Below are positions 16,422-24,921 of a DNA stretch of 64,000 nucleotides, piece after piece. The stretch's first letter is position 1. Each line of letters opens with the position of its first letter. The position numbers and the translations under genes were made by a program. Origin of the DNA: Nonomuraea angiospora. Its GTDB lineage: Bacteria; Actinomycetota; Actinomycetes; Streptosporangiales; Streptosporangiaceae. Under the pieces are notes generated by a model. It saw nothing but the letters and a program-made list of their open reading frames with translations, had not been told where the DNA came from and did no database searches. The DNA is taken from contig NZ_JADBEK010000001.1 in assembly GCF_014873145.1 (NCBI RefSeq), positions 1 through 64,000 of the forward strand. The letters are read 5' to 3'.

Positions 16422-17621
16422 TCACACTCCGTTCTCGTAGAGCGAGGAGCACTTCGAGCAGACGGGCATCAGACCCGTCGCGCGCAGCGTGGTGCGCACC
16501 CGGCGGAAGGCGGGGCTGTGCCAGACCTCCGCCAGCGTCCCGTCCCTGATGTCCCCGACGATGAACTCGGGGAAGAACTTGCACGAGCTGACCTTGCCGT
16601 CGGCGTGCACCTCCAACCGGCTGGAGACCGCCAGGCAGGTGGACTTGCCCGCGACCAGGCGGCTGCGGCCGAGGGCGAAGTCGGTGACGTCGTCGAGCGT
16701 CACCTCGGGCGTGTAGCGGATCCAGGGCCGCCACACGCGTCCGGCGAGCCTGCTCATCGACTCCCGCAGGACGGGGATGTTCTCCGGTTCGAGGTGGTAG
16801 GTGTAGGAGTGCCAGGTGGCCTGCCCGGGCGGGGGCGGCGGGTTGAGCCAGGCGAAGTCGCGCGCGTACACCTCGTCCATCCGCGCGGCGGCCTCGGGCG
16901 TGATCCACCAGGGCAGCTGGAAGAAGACCGAGTGGAGCTCCAGCTCCTCGGCCCACTCCATGAACTCGTAGAGGCGGCCCGCCGTCGCGTTGCTGACCAT
17001 GGAGTTGACGGTGACCTCGCCCTGATAGTCCCCGCTCCTGCGCAGGTCGAGCAGGGTCTTGAGGTTGCGCTCCGTCCTGGAGAACGACCTCGGCCCGCGC
17101 AGCGCCTCGTGGTCGGCTTCGAGCCCGTCGAGGCTGACCGTCAGGTTGAGGTTGCTGCCGAGCTTGAGCAGGTGCTCCAGGTTGCGCTCGATGAGCAGGC
17201 CGTTCGTGCAGATGTTGGCCTTGCGGGGGTAGCGGAGAAGGAGCTCGACCAGCTCGGGTAGGCGGCGGTACATCAGCGGCTCGCCGCCCCACAGCCAGGT
17301 CTTGGGCTTGGTCTCGTCCGTCTCGCGGAGCAGCCGTTCGAGCACCTCGATGTCGAGCTCGGCGGTGACCCGGTCCCTGCTGTAGTCGCGCAGGAAGCCC
17401 TGGTCGTTCCACTGGAAGCAGTGGTCGCAGCGTAGGTTGCAGGAGTAGGTGAGCTGCAGGCTGAGCTCGCCGGGCAGGTCGGTGGCGTAGCCGGGATCGG
17501 CTCCGACGCCCCTCTTGGCCCGCGAGCGCACCGTGAGCTTGCGCCGGACGTCGGCGAACTCCGCCGGGGTCAGCGTCCTGCTGGATCGATTCTCCGTCAG
17601 CTTTCTTTCCACCTTGGTCAT
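16422..17621 (-). CDS. Radical SAM enzyme with SPASM/twitch domain
   Basis: 399 residues. The SAM-cluster motif CNLRCDHC has Cys61, Cys65 and Cys68; GGEP is at 112-115. The C-terminus holds Cys329, Cys347, Cys388 and Cys391, enough for one auxiliary iron-sulfur cluster, so it looks like a SPASM/twitch enzyme. Such enzymes modify peptides, amino acids or carrier-bound units by radical chemistry. No leader-binding domain is visible in it. The carrier protein follows directly, which favours a carrier-bound substrate; the ribosomal peptide at 28688 is the alternative. Confidence 0.88.
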   Translation of the reverse strand: MTKVERKLTENRSSRTLTPAEFADVRRKLTVRSRAKRGVGADPGYATDLPGELSLQLTYSCNLRCDHCFQWNDQGFLRDYSRDRVTAELDIEVLERLLRETDETKPKTWLWGGEPLMYRRLPELVELLLRYPRKANICTNGLLIERNLEHLLKLGSNLNLTVSLDGLEADHEALRGPRSFSRTERNLKTLLDLRRSGDYQGEVTVNSMVSNATAGRLYEFMEWAEELELHSVFFQLPWWITPEAAARMDEVYARDFAWLNPPPPPGQATWHSYTYHLEPENIPVLRESMSRLAGRVWRPWIRYTPEVTLDDVTDFALGRSRLVAGKSTCLAVSSRLEVHADGKVSSCKFFPEFIVGDIRDGTLAEVWHSPAFRRVRTTLRATGLMPVCSKCSSLYENGV

Positions 17622-17634
17622 CTCCCTGCGCGGT

Positions 17635-18603
17635 TCAGCGGATCAGCTGTTCGAGGAGCGCTTTCACGACGCGGTCATGGCGGTCGGCGTCATCGAATCC
17701 CCGGGGCTTCTCCTCGATGATCATGATCAGGTAGAGGTAGGTCCGGTAGAGGGCGAGCCGGGCGAGCGCGCTCCCGGTGAGCTCGACACGTCCGCCGGCC
17801 TGCCGGTAGCCCCGCAGCAGGTCCGGGTCGTGCTCGGCTCGGCCGTACACGTCGAGGGAGACGAAGTCGGCCAGCGGATCTCCCCAGAACGCCCGTTCGT
17901 GATCGATCAGCGCCGCGATGCGCGGCGGCCGGCGGTCGAGGTCCAGCAGGATGTTGCCGGGCCACAGGTCGAAATGGATCAGGGCGGGCTCGGTGACCTC
18001 GTCGAGCGCGCCGGCGGCGGCCCGTACCGCCCGCGCGATCTCGCCGGCCGGCCAGGGCAGGTCGGCGTCGAACCGGACGGCGTCGGCGAGGAGGCCGTCG
18101 ACCATGGCGAGGAAGGCCTCCTTCCAGGTGGCGGCCCTCATCCGGGGCAGGTGCGGGTAGCCGAACTCCGTCCCCTTGACGCGGTGCAGCGCGGCGACGT
18201 GCTCCCCGAGCGTGGAGCGCAACCGCCGGGTCTCCTCCTCGGTGAGCCGGTCGGCCGCCTCCGGCCAGGGGATTCCCTCGACCGCGGTCATGATCAGGTG
18301 TGGTACGGGCCCGTCGAGGCAGGCGTGGAGCAGGCGCGGCTGCGGGACGCCGGTCCTCTCGGCGAGGGGGTAGAACAGCGCCTCCGTCCGGATGATGTCC
18401 CGCTCGTAGGTGAGGAGCCGGGCGTCGCCGGGAGGGCTCAGCTTGAGGACCACCTCGGAGGCGTCGTCCAGCCGGACGCGCCACAGCGCGGCGAACGTGC
18501 CCGCCTCCAGCTCTCGCGCGGCGACGGCGCGGCGTCCGAGGGCGCGATGGACGAGCCCCTTGACCTCGGCCTCGGGCAGGCGTCTCTTGGTGTGCGCGTC
18601 CAT
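17635..18603 (-). CDS. Aminoglycoside phosphotransferase (APH)-fold kinase
   Basis: 322 residues with APH-type kinase motifs: Lys in VVLKLSPPG for ATP binding, the catalytic segment LIHFDLWPGNILLD, and the metal-binding IDHERAFWGDP. It lies inside the biosynthetic operon, and its ATG overlaps the monooxygenase stop (TGATG). It could phosphorylate a small-molecule intermediate or inactivate the product in the producing cell. Family membership is clear; the substrate is not. Confidence 0.82.
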   Translation of the reverse strand: MDAHTKRRLPEAEVKGLVHRALGRRAVAARELEAGTFAALWRVRLDDASEVVLKLSPPGDARLLTYERDIIRTEALFYPLAERTGVPQPRLLHACLDGPVPHLIMTAVEGIPWPEAADRLTEEETRRLRSTLGEHVAALHRVKGTEFGYPHLPRMRAATWKEAFLAMVDGLLADAVRFDADLPWPAGEIARAVRAAAGALDEVTEPALIHFDLWPGNILLDLDRRPPRIAALIDHERAFWGDPLADFVSLDVYGRAEHDPDLLRGYRQAGGRVELTGSALARLALYRTYLYLIMIIEEKPRGFDDADRHDRVVKALLEQLIR

Positions 18604-19622
18604 CAGTGATCACCGCTGTCCATCAGCTTGCCCAGCAGGTCCAGGCTCCCGAGGACCGTGGAGGTCTCCAGGCCGAAGTCGATGAGGCAGGCGATCTCGT
18701 CCACGCCGATCGCCGCCAGCCGGCGGACCCGTTCCGCCGCGACGTCCGGTTCGCCCAGCAGGCCCGCCTCGTCGAAGAACCGTTTGACGGCTCTGCGCGT
18801 CATGAACTCGACGCCCTTGCGCCCGAGCGCGGCGGGGGCGACGTCGCGCGCCGAGCCCGCGTTCGAGCCGAGGTGCAGGCCGACCGAGCTCCGGACATAC
18901 GCCGTCAGCGCCTCCCGCACCGCGTCGGACGGCGGCCCGAGGTAGGTGTGCAGCATCACCACCACGTCGCCGGGCCTGCCGGCGAGTCCCGCCCGGTATT
19001 CCTTGATCTTGAGCGCCAGCTCGTCGACGCTCTGGTTGAGCAGGTTGGTCAGGACGCCGACGCCGAGGGCGCCCGCCGTGCGGAACGTCCCGACGCTGCC
19101 GGAGCTCGTCAGCCAGACCGGGAGCTCCGGCTGGACGGGAGGCGGGAAGACGCGGACCGGTTGTTCCTCGCCCGTCCCGGTGACGACGCTCACCTCCTCG
19201 CCCCGCCACAACCGGCGGACCTGCTCCATGGTCTCGACGGTGATGCGGGTTCTGTCGGCGTACCTGCCGGGGTGGAAGGCGAAGTCCACCGCGTGCCACC
19301 CGGAGGCGAAGGAGACGCCCACCCGCCCGCCGGACAGGTTGTCGACCACGGCCCAGTCCTCCGCGATGCGGATCGGGTGATGCAGCGGGGCGACCACGCT
19401 GCCGGCGCGGACGGCCACGCGTTCGGTGACCGCGGCGACGGCCGCGCCGGTCACCGCGGAGTTCGGGTAGAGGCCGCCGAAGGCGTGGAAGTGGCGCTCC
19501 GGCGTCCACACGGCCGTGAAGCCGTGCGCGTCCGCGTAGCGCGCTCCCTCCAGGAGCAGCTCGTAGCGGTCGGCGGAAGGCTGGGTGCTGTCGTCGGCGA
19601 AGTAGAACAGACTAAAACGCAT
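18603..19622 (-). CDS. Luciferase-like FMN monooxygenase, natural-product (MupA/Atu3671) type
   Basis: 339 residues of the bacterial luciferase-like fold. Features of the branch found in NRPS/PKS pathways are visible: FSLFYFADD start, TPERHFHAFGGLYPN, NLSGGRVGVSFASGWHAVDF and LPVWLTSSGS. These enzymes need reduced FMN, usually from a separate reductase, and often act on carrier-bound amino or acyl groups. It overlaps the adenylation gene by 11 bases and the kinase gene by 3. The substrate is unknown. Confidence 0.85.
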   Translation of the reverse strand: MRFSLFYFADDSTQPSADRYELLLEGARYADAHGFTAVWTPERHFHAFGGLYPNSAVTGAAVAAVTERVAVRAGSVVAPLHHPIRIAEDWAVVDNLSGGRVGVSFASGWHAVDFAFHPGRYADRTRITVETMEQVRRLWRGEEVSVVTGTGEEQPVRVFPPPVQPELPVWLTSSGSVGTFRTAGALGVGVLTNLLNQSVDELALKIKEYRAGLAGRPGDVVVMLHTYLGPPSDAVREALTAYVRSSVGLHLGSNAGSARDVAPAALGRKGVEFMTRRAVKRFFDEAGLLGEPDVAAERVRRLAAIGVDEIACLIDFGLETSTVLGSLDLLGKLMDSGDH

Positions 19623-21075
19623 CGGCTCTTTCTTTTCCGCGGGTCTTCTCCGGAGGCTGGGGCAGCCGGGGACGGTCGACCTTGCCGCTCAAGGTCCGTG
19701 GCAGCTCGTCGAGCCGGACGAACACGGTGGGGATGACGCCGGCCGGGAGGTGCTCGCGCAGGTGGCGCAGCATCTCCTGCTCGTGGTGGCCGTCGTCGGC
19801 GACCACGTACGCGCAGAGCCGCTCGCCCGTGAGCACGACGTGGGCGTCGTGGATCCCCGGAGAGCGCATGAGGACGTTCGCCACGTCGTCGAGCTCGACG
19901 CGCACGCCGTTCACCTTGACCTGCCGGTCGCGTCTGCCCAGGAGCTCCAGGGAGCCGTCCGGCCGGAACCGCCCGAGGTCGCCCGTCCGGAACCGGTGCG
20001 GATCGGACGGGTCGAAGCCGCCCTGCCGCCCCCCGAGGTAGCCGTGGAGCGGGAAGGGCGTGCGCAGCTCGACCTCGCCCGACTCCAGCAGCCGCACCGC
20101 CACACCGGGGAGCGGCTTGCCGACGGGGACCGAGTCGGCCGTCGCGTCCGCGGCGGTGACCCGGTGGAAGAGCTTGGTCATCGTGGTCTCGGTGGGGCCG
20201 TAGAGGTTGATCAGCTCCTTCTCCGTCCCGAAGAGCTCCTGCCAGGAGCGGACATCGGAGGGGCGCAGCGGTTCTCCCGCCAGCAGGACGGTGCGCAGCT
20301 CGCCGAGCGACCCGGGTGTCAGGCCCACCGCCCGCAGAGTGCGGAAGACCGTGGGAACGCAGTGCAGGATCCGCACGCGGCTGGTCTCCAGCCAGCGGGC
20401 GAGCCCCTGCCCGCTCCGGGCGCTGTGCGGGGCCACGACCATCGTCCCGCCCGAGCACAGCGGGACGAAGGCGTCGCGCAGGAACGCGTCGAACCCGGGA
20501 GAGGTGAGCGAGGAGACGCGCGTCCCCCTGCCCGCGCCCAGGAGGTCGATCTCCCAGGTGACGAAGTGCGTGATCGCCGGGAGGCCGCCCTGGACCCCCT
20601 TCGGCCGGCCCGTGGATCCGGAGGTGAAGTAGACGTAGCCGGGGCCGTCCGGCTCGCCGGCGTTCCATCGGCCCGGATCCACCGCGTGATCCCGTACGTC
20701 CCGGGCGTCCAGGATCCGGAACCCTCTCCTGCCGGTTCCGGTCAGGGCCGGCGATCCGGCCCGGTCGACGACGACGGCTCCCGGCCGCAGGTCGTCGATG
20801 GCCATGGCCAGCCGCGCGGGCGGCGTCCGCACGTCCACCGGGGCGAACACGCGGCCGCAGGCCATGGCCGCGAGCATCGCGGCGACGGTCTCCACCGGAT
20901 CGGCGCACACGATGAGCACGGGATCGCCGCCCGGGACGGCATCGAGCTCCGCCAGGTGTCCCGAGGCCCGGACCGCGAGGTCGTGGTAGGTGGCGGCCCG
21001 GTTCCTGCCGTGGATCGCGACGTCCTGGGGATGGGCCCGGACGTGGCGCATCCACCGGCCGATGACGCCGGTCAT
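19612..21075 (-). CDS. Stand-alone NRPS-type adenylation enzyme
   Basis: 487 residues of the ANL superfamily with all core motifs: YFTSGSTGRPKGV (ATP loop), NLYGPTETTMT, FRTGDLGRF, GRRDRQVKVNGVRVEL, and SGKVDRPRL at the C-terminus with the Lys used for adenylation. The Asp that normally holds the substrate amino group is present in GFDAFLRDAF, favouring an amino acid. No condensation or carrier domain is fused; these are separate neighbours, so it probably loads the carrier protein at 16159. The start overlaps the condensation-protein stop (ATGA). Confidence 0.88.
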   Translation of the reverse strand: MTGVIGRWMRHVRAHPQDVAIHGRNRAATYHDLAVRASGHLAELDAVPGGDPVLIVCADPVETVAAMLAAMACGRVFAPVDVRTPPARLAMAIDDLRPGAVVVDRAGSPALTGTGRRGFRILDARDVRDHAVDPGRWNAGEPDGPGYVYFTSGSTGRPKGVQGGLPAITHFVTWEIDLLGAGRGTRVSSLTSPGFDAFLRDAFVPLCSGGTMVVAPHSARSGQGLARWLETSRVRILHCVPTVFRTLRAVGLTPGSLGELRTVLLAGEPLRPSDVRSWQELFGTEKELINLYGPTETTMTKLFHRVTAADATADSVPVGKPLPGVAVRLLESGEVELRTPFPLHGYLGGRQGGFDPSDPHRFRTGDLGRFRPDGSLELLGRRDRQVKVNGVRVELDDVANVLMRSPGIHDAHVVLTGERLCAYVVADDGHHEQEMLRHLREHLPAGVIPTVFVRLDELPRTLSGKVDRPRLPQPPEKTRGKERADAF

Positions 21076-22805
21076 CCCGGGTGCCCCGTCGTACGGCCCG
21101 CGCCGTCCGCCACCACGGGCCGGCTCAGCCAGGCGTCCAGGTCGGTCACGTCGTCCGGGGCGTGATCGCAGAGCACGTAGCGGCGGGGCGTCATCGCGGT
21201 GGGCCGGCGGCGCAGGCCCTCCATGCAGAGCGCGTGCGCCTCCTCGGCGGATCGCACCCGCGGGCCGCGGGCGAGGAAGGCCACCAGCGGCTCGCCCCGG
21301 ACCTCGGGGAAGACCCGGGCGGGGAGCGGGGCGAGCGCCTCGTCCAGGAGCCGCTGCACCTCGCCGATCTGGATCCAGCACGAGTCGACCAGCAGCCAGT
21401 CGCCGTCGCGGGGAAGCGGGCCCAGCCCGGTGACCTCGTCCATCCGCGGGCGGCTCAGGTCCTCCGAGGCCGCCGACAGGAGGAGGCGCTCGATCGCCAG
21501 CAGGATCCGTTCGAGCTCGTCCCTGGGGGCCCGGTCCAGGTGGCCGGTCCACAGCCGCAGGCGCAGCGCCTCCTCCGCGGCGAACAGGTCGAACCTGAGC
21601 ATGACGTCGGTTTCCACCATCGGCGTCCAGGTGAGAGCGGTCGCGGCCGGCGTCTCCGGAGGCTGGGAGTCGATCCGGCCCACCACGAGATTGTTGAACA
21701 GGGGCTCGAAGCAGAAGCGGACACCTCGCCGATGCTCGGCCTGCTCGGCGATCCGCGAGCGTTCCTCGACGTCGTAGATGCCGTGCTTGCCCGCCTTCAC
21801 GGTCGCCAGCCATGCCTGGTGGACACATCTGTCGAAACTCAGGGCGGCCAGGTCGACGTGCATGGGGGCCGACTGCACCAGAGTCCCGAGGTAGTCCGCC
21901 GACCGGCTGTCGTACCGGTTGCTGGAGAGCGTCAGGAAGTCACCGGGGGGCTGACCGGTGCGCTGGGAGAGCACGGTGCAGATGGCGGCCAGGACGATGG
22001 CCGGGCGGCCGGATCCGGCGCGCGCCTCTATCGCGGCCAGGGCCGTCGCCGCCGCCCGCGAGCACAGTTCGGCGGCGAGCGAGTCGCGCGGCGAGCCCGT
22101 GGAGGCGGCCGTGTAGAGGTGGTGCGGCGCCCGGTTCAGCACGCTCTCCCACAGCGCCAGAGCGTTCGCCGTACGGCGGGCCAGCGGCGGGCGACGTTCG
22201 GCGCGGGCCTGGTCCAGCGGCTGGTGACGGACCTGCCCGATCTCGCGCTCCCTGGGGTGACGCACCAGGTGCGCGAACTCGCGGCAGAAGACGGCCAGGC
22301 CGAGGAAGTCCGCGGTCAGGTGGGAGAGGTCCATGACGCCGGCGAGGACCTCGTCGCCGCGCGTGGCCAGGGCGACGCGCAGCGGATGCGTCCTGGGACT
22401 GTGCGGCGGGCGCGGGTCCAGGAGCTTCCCGAGCTCCGCCGCGCAGGCGGCGGCCTCGACCGGCCCGGCGCCGGTGTCGAAGCGATGGATGACCAGCTCA
22501 CCCGCCGCCGCGACCCGCTGGGCCGGGGGAGGGCCGGCCGCGTAGGTGGTGCGCAGCCCTTCGTGACGGGCCAGCAGAACGGCGAAGGTCTCGGTGACGT
22601 CGTCGAGACCGGTGCCCTCGGGCAGCTCCAGCGCGCACCGCATCCAGCCGTGCGCGTCGGGGAAGTCGTCCAGCCAGCGCACGATGTTGAGCTGGCCGAG
22701 CGTCAGGGGCCCGTCACCGGCGCGATCGCCCTGGAAGGGAACGACGATCGGTTCGCACTCCGTCAGCGTGAGCTCGTGAGTGAGCGCGGTGAAGACTTTC
22801 GGCAT
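21072..22805 (-). CDS. Condensation-domain-like protein with altered active site
   Basis: 577 residues. Residues 35-460 follow the condensation/acyltransferase fold (PLTLGQLNIVRWL start, PMHVDL, and a floor-loop region), but the HHxxxDG motif reads Ser161-His-Leu-Thr-Ala-Asp-Phe, keeping the second His and the Asp while losing the first His and the Gly. The last 130 residues (from about DDVTGLGPLP to LDAWLSRPVV) look like a worn ANL C-terminal subdomain, which is unusual. It is the first gene of the biosynthetic operon. It may join a carrier-bound unit to an amine, perhaps of the ribosomal peptide, but this is inference. Confidence 0.75.
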   Translation of the reverse strand: MPKVFTALTHELTLTECEPIVVPFQGDRAGDGPLTLGQLNIVRWLDDFPDAHGWMRCALELPEGTGLDDVTETFAVLLARHEGLRTTYAAGPPPAQRVAAAGELVIHRFDTGAGPVEAAACAAELGKLLDPRPPHSPRTHPLRVALATRGDEVLAGVMDLSHLTADFLGLAVFCREFAHLVRHPREREIGQVRHQPLDQARAERRPPLARRTANALALWESVLNRAPHHLYTAASTGSPRDSLAAELCSRAAATALAAIEARAGSGRPAIVLAAICTVLSQRTGQPPGDFLTLSSNRYDSRSADYLGTLVQSAPMHVDLAALSFDRCVHQAWLATVKAGKHGIYDVEERSRIAEQAEHRRGVRFCFEPLFNNLVVGRIDSQPPETPAATALTWTPMVETDVMLRFDLFAAEEALRLRLWTGHLDRAPRDELERILLAIERLLLSAASEDLSRPRMDEVTGLGPLPRDGDWLLVDSCWIQIGEVQRLLDEALAPLPARVFPEVRGEPLVAFLARGPRVRSAEEAHALCMEGLRRRPTAMTPRRYVLCDHAPDDVTDLDAWLSRPVVADGAGRTTGHPG

Positions 22806-22893
22806 CGACGCAGATCACCCTCGCAGACACGTGCTTCGCGTGGACCGAAGGACCTTGTTCCCCTGCATGCAGCCCATCGCAGAGCCCAAGCTG

Positions 22894-22906
22894 CCGAAAG
22901 TTTCGG
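22894..22906. promoter_or_regulatory. Palindrome in the divergent biosynthetic promoter region
   Basis: CCGAAAGTTTCGG is a perfect 13-bp palindrome, 88 bases upstream of the condensation-protein start, within the 298-bp gap shared with the divergent ABC transporter genes. A related sequence (GGAAAGTTTTCG) lies at 23048-23059. These are candidate operator sites; no cluster-specific regulator gene is nearby. Nothing else in the gap is recognisable. Confidence 0.4.
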
Positions 22907-23103
22907 ACCGCCCCCGATAAGCTAGCCGGAGCGTATGCGAGCACTTTCTGACCGTCAAGAGTCATCGGCGGCCCTGTCCTCCGTGGAAAGCTCCATTGAC
23001 CGCGCCGCAGAATCGGACATACGCTGCGCAAGATTTCGCGCGAGAATGGAAAGTTTTCGTCGGCCTGATCTTCTGCCTGACCCGGCCTGCCTGAGGGATG
23101 CCC

Positions 23104-24921
23104 ATGCGAGAAAGGCTGGACCTGCTGAGGCTCTTCCGCTACGCGGGCCCGGCGGTGTCCATCGCGCTGACCGTGATGGTCCTCATCGACGCGGTGGTGC
23201 CCGCGGGCATCGCGATCGCCGTCCAGGAGCTTGTGGCGGCGGACGGCCGATCCGCGCTGGCGCCGGTGCTGCTCATGAGCGGCGTGGTGCTGGCCGGGCA
23301 GCTGGCGCTGGCGTTCCGGCTCCCCGTGGGACGGCTGGCGGCCGACCGCATCGACGGCGCGCACCGCACGCGGATCGCCGCCCTGGTGATGGGCGTGCCG
23401 ACCGTGGACGTGGCCGAGAGGCAGGACGTCCAGGACCGGGTGAAGACGACCACGGCGGAGCCGCGGGACTGGGTCGACAGGACGTCGGGCGACGGCGCCG
23501 TGAGCCAGCTGGAGCTGGCGGGCCATGCCGTCGGGATGGCGTCGTCCGCGGCGGTGCTGGCCTGGTGGTCGTGGTGGCTGGTGCCGGCGACGGTCATCCC
23601 GGCGGTGTGCTTCCGCATGATGCACGGCCGCCAGTGGGTCCGGCATTTCCGGATCTGGGTGGAGGGCGTCCTGTACCACCGGCGGTGGAAGTACTGGGGC
23701 GAGATCGCCACCACGCCGGCGGCGGGCCGGGAGCTGCGCGTCTTCGGAGCGGGCGAATGGCTGCTCGGGCACTACACGCGTGACATGCGCACCCACGTGG
23801 ACCCCGTGTGGGAGGACGATCGGCTGGTGCTGCGCCGGCTGTGGCTGGCGCTGCTCCTCCCGCTGGCCGGATGCACCGCGGCCTTCACCTGGGTGGCCCT
23901 CGGCACGGCGGCCGGCCAGGGCTCGGTCGCGCTGGAGGTGGCCGTGGTCACCGCGGCCTGGTCGGTGTTCAGCGTGGCCATCAGGACCGACGACGTGATC
24001 TCCCTGGAAGGGGCCCGGCCGGTCAGGCGGGCCGCCGGGGAGCTCGAGCGGATCAACCCCGAGCCGATCCCGCTGCGCGCGCACGCCGAAACCGGTGGCG
24101 CCGATCCGCGAGCTGATCGCTTCGGGGAACCCCCCGCGAGCCCGCCGCCGCTGCTGCGCTTCGAGGACGTGCGCTTCGGCTACCCGGGCCGGCAGGCGCT
24201 CAACGGCGTCGATCTGGAGATCAGGCCGGGGGAGTCGCTGGCGCTGGTCGGGCTCAACGGCGCGGGCAAGTCGACGCTGACCAAGCTGCTGGCCGGGCTG
24301 TACCGGCCAGACTCGGGCCGGATCCTCGCCGACGGGACGGACATCGCGGACATCCCCGACTGGCAGTCCCGGCTGAGCGTGGTGTTCCAGGACTTCCTGA
24401 AATACCCCCTGTCCCTGCGCGACAACATCACCCTCGGGGCCGCCGACCCCGAGCTGCTCTCCGACGTCGTCCGGGACGCCGGACTGGTCCCCGTGGTGAG
24501 CCGGCTGTCCGGCGGGTACGACACGCCGCTGTCGCGCAGCCGTACCGCGGGGGTGGACCTGTCGGGCGGCCAGTGGCAGCAGGTCGCGCTCGCCCGCGCG
24601 CTCTACGCCACCCGCCGGGGGGCCAGGATCCTGGTGCTCGACGAGCCCACGGCCCACCTGGACGTCCGCACCGAGCACGACCTGTTCCAGCGGCTGCCGG
24701 ACCTCACCGAGGGGATCAGCGTGGTGCTGATCTCGCACCGCCTCTCGACGGTGCGGCAGGCGGACCGGATCGTGCTGCTCGACGGCGGCCGGATCACCGA
24801 GTCCGGGACGCACGAGGAGCTCATGGCCGAGGGCGGGCAGTACGCCGCCATGTACGCGCTTCAAGCCCGGCGCTTCAGCCAGGGATACGACGACCGGCTG
24901 GACGAAGGAGATCTCGCGTGA
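23104..24921 (+). CDS. ABC half-transporter, exporter type (subunit 1)
   Basis: About 605 residues: membrane domain (residues 1-310) then an ATPase with Walker A GLNGAGKST, Q-loop VVFQDFLKYPL, signature LSGGQWQQ, Walker B RILVLDEPTA and switch ISHRLST. Two close ATGs exist (23098 and 23104); GAGGG is best spaced for 23104. It overlaps the second half-transporter (GTGA), so the two probably form a heterodimeric exporter. Divergence from the biosynthetic operon and proximity to the precursor peptide suggest product export. Confidence 0.9.
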   Translation: MRERLDLLRLFRYAGPAVSIALTVMVLIDAVVPAGIAIAVQELVAADGRSALAPVLLMSGVVLAGQLALAFRLPVGRLAADRIDGAHRTRIAALVMGVPTVDVAERQDVQDRVKTTTAEPRDWVDRTSGDGAVSQLELAGHAVGMASSAAVLAWWSWWLVPATVIPAVCFRMMHGRQWVRHFRIWVEGVLYHRRWKYWGEIATTPAAGRELRVFGAGEWLLGHYTRDMRTHVDPVWEDDRLVLRRLWLALLLPLAGCTAAFTWVALGTAAGQGSVALEVAVVTAAWSVFSVAIRTDDVISLEGARPVRRAAGELERINPEPIPLRAHAETGGADPRADRFGEPPASPPPLLRFEDVRFGYPGRQALNGVDLEIRPGESLALVGLNGAGKSTLTKLLAGLYRPDSGRILADGTDIADIPDWQSRLSVVFQDFLKYPLSLRDNITLGAADPELLSDVVRDAGLVPVVSRLSGGYDTPLSRSRTAGVDLSGGQWQQVALARALYATRRGARILVLDEPTAHLDVRTEHDLFQRLPDLTEGISVVLISHRLSTVRQADRIVLLDGGRITESGTHEELMAEGGQYAAMYALQARRFSQGYDDRLDEGDLA

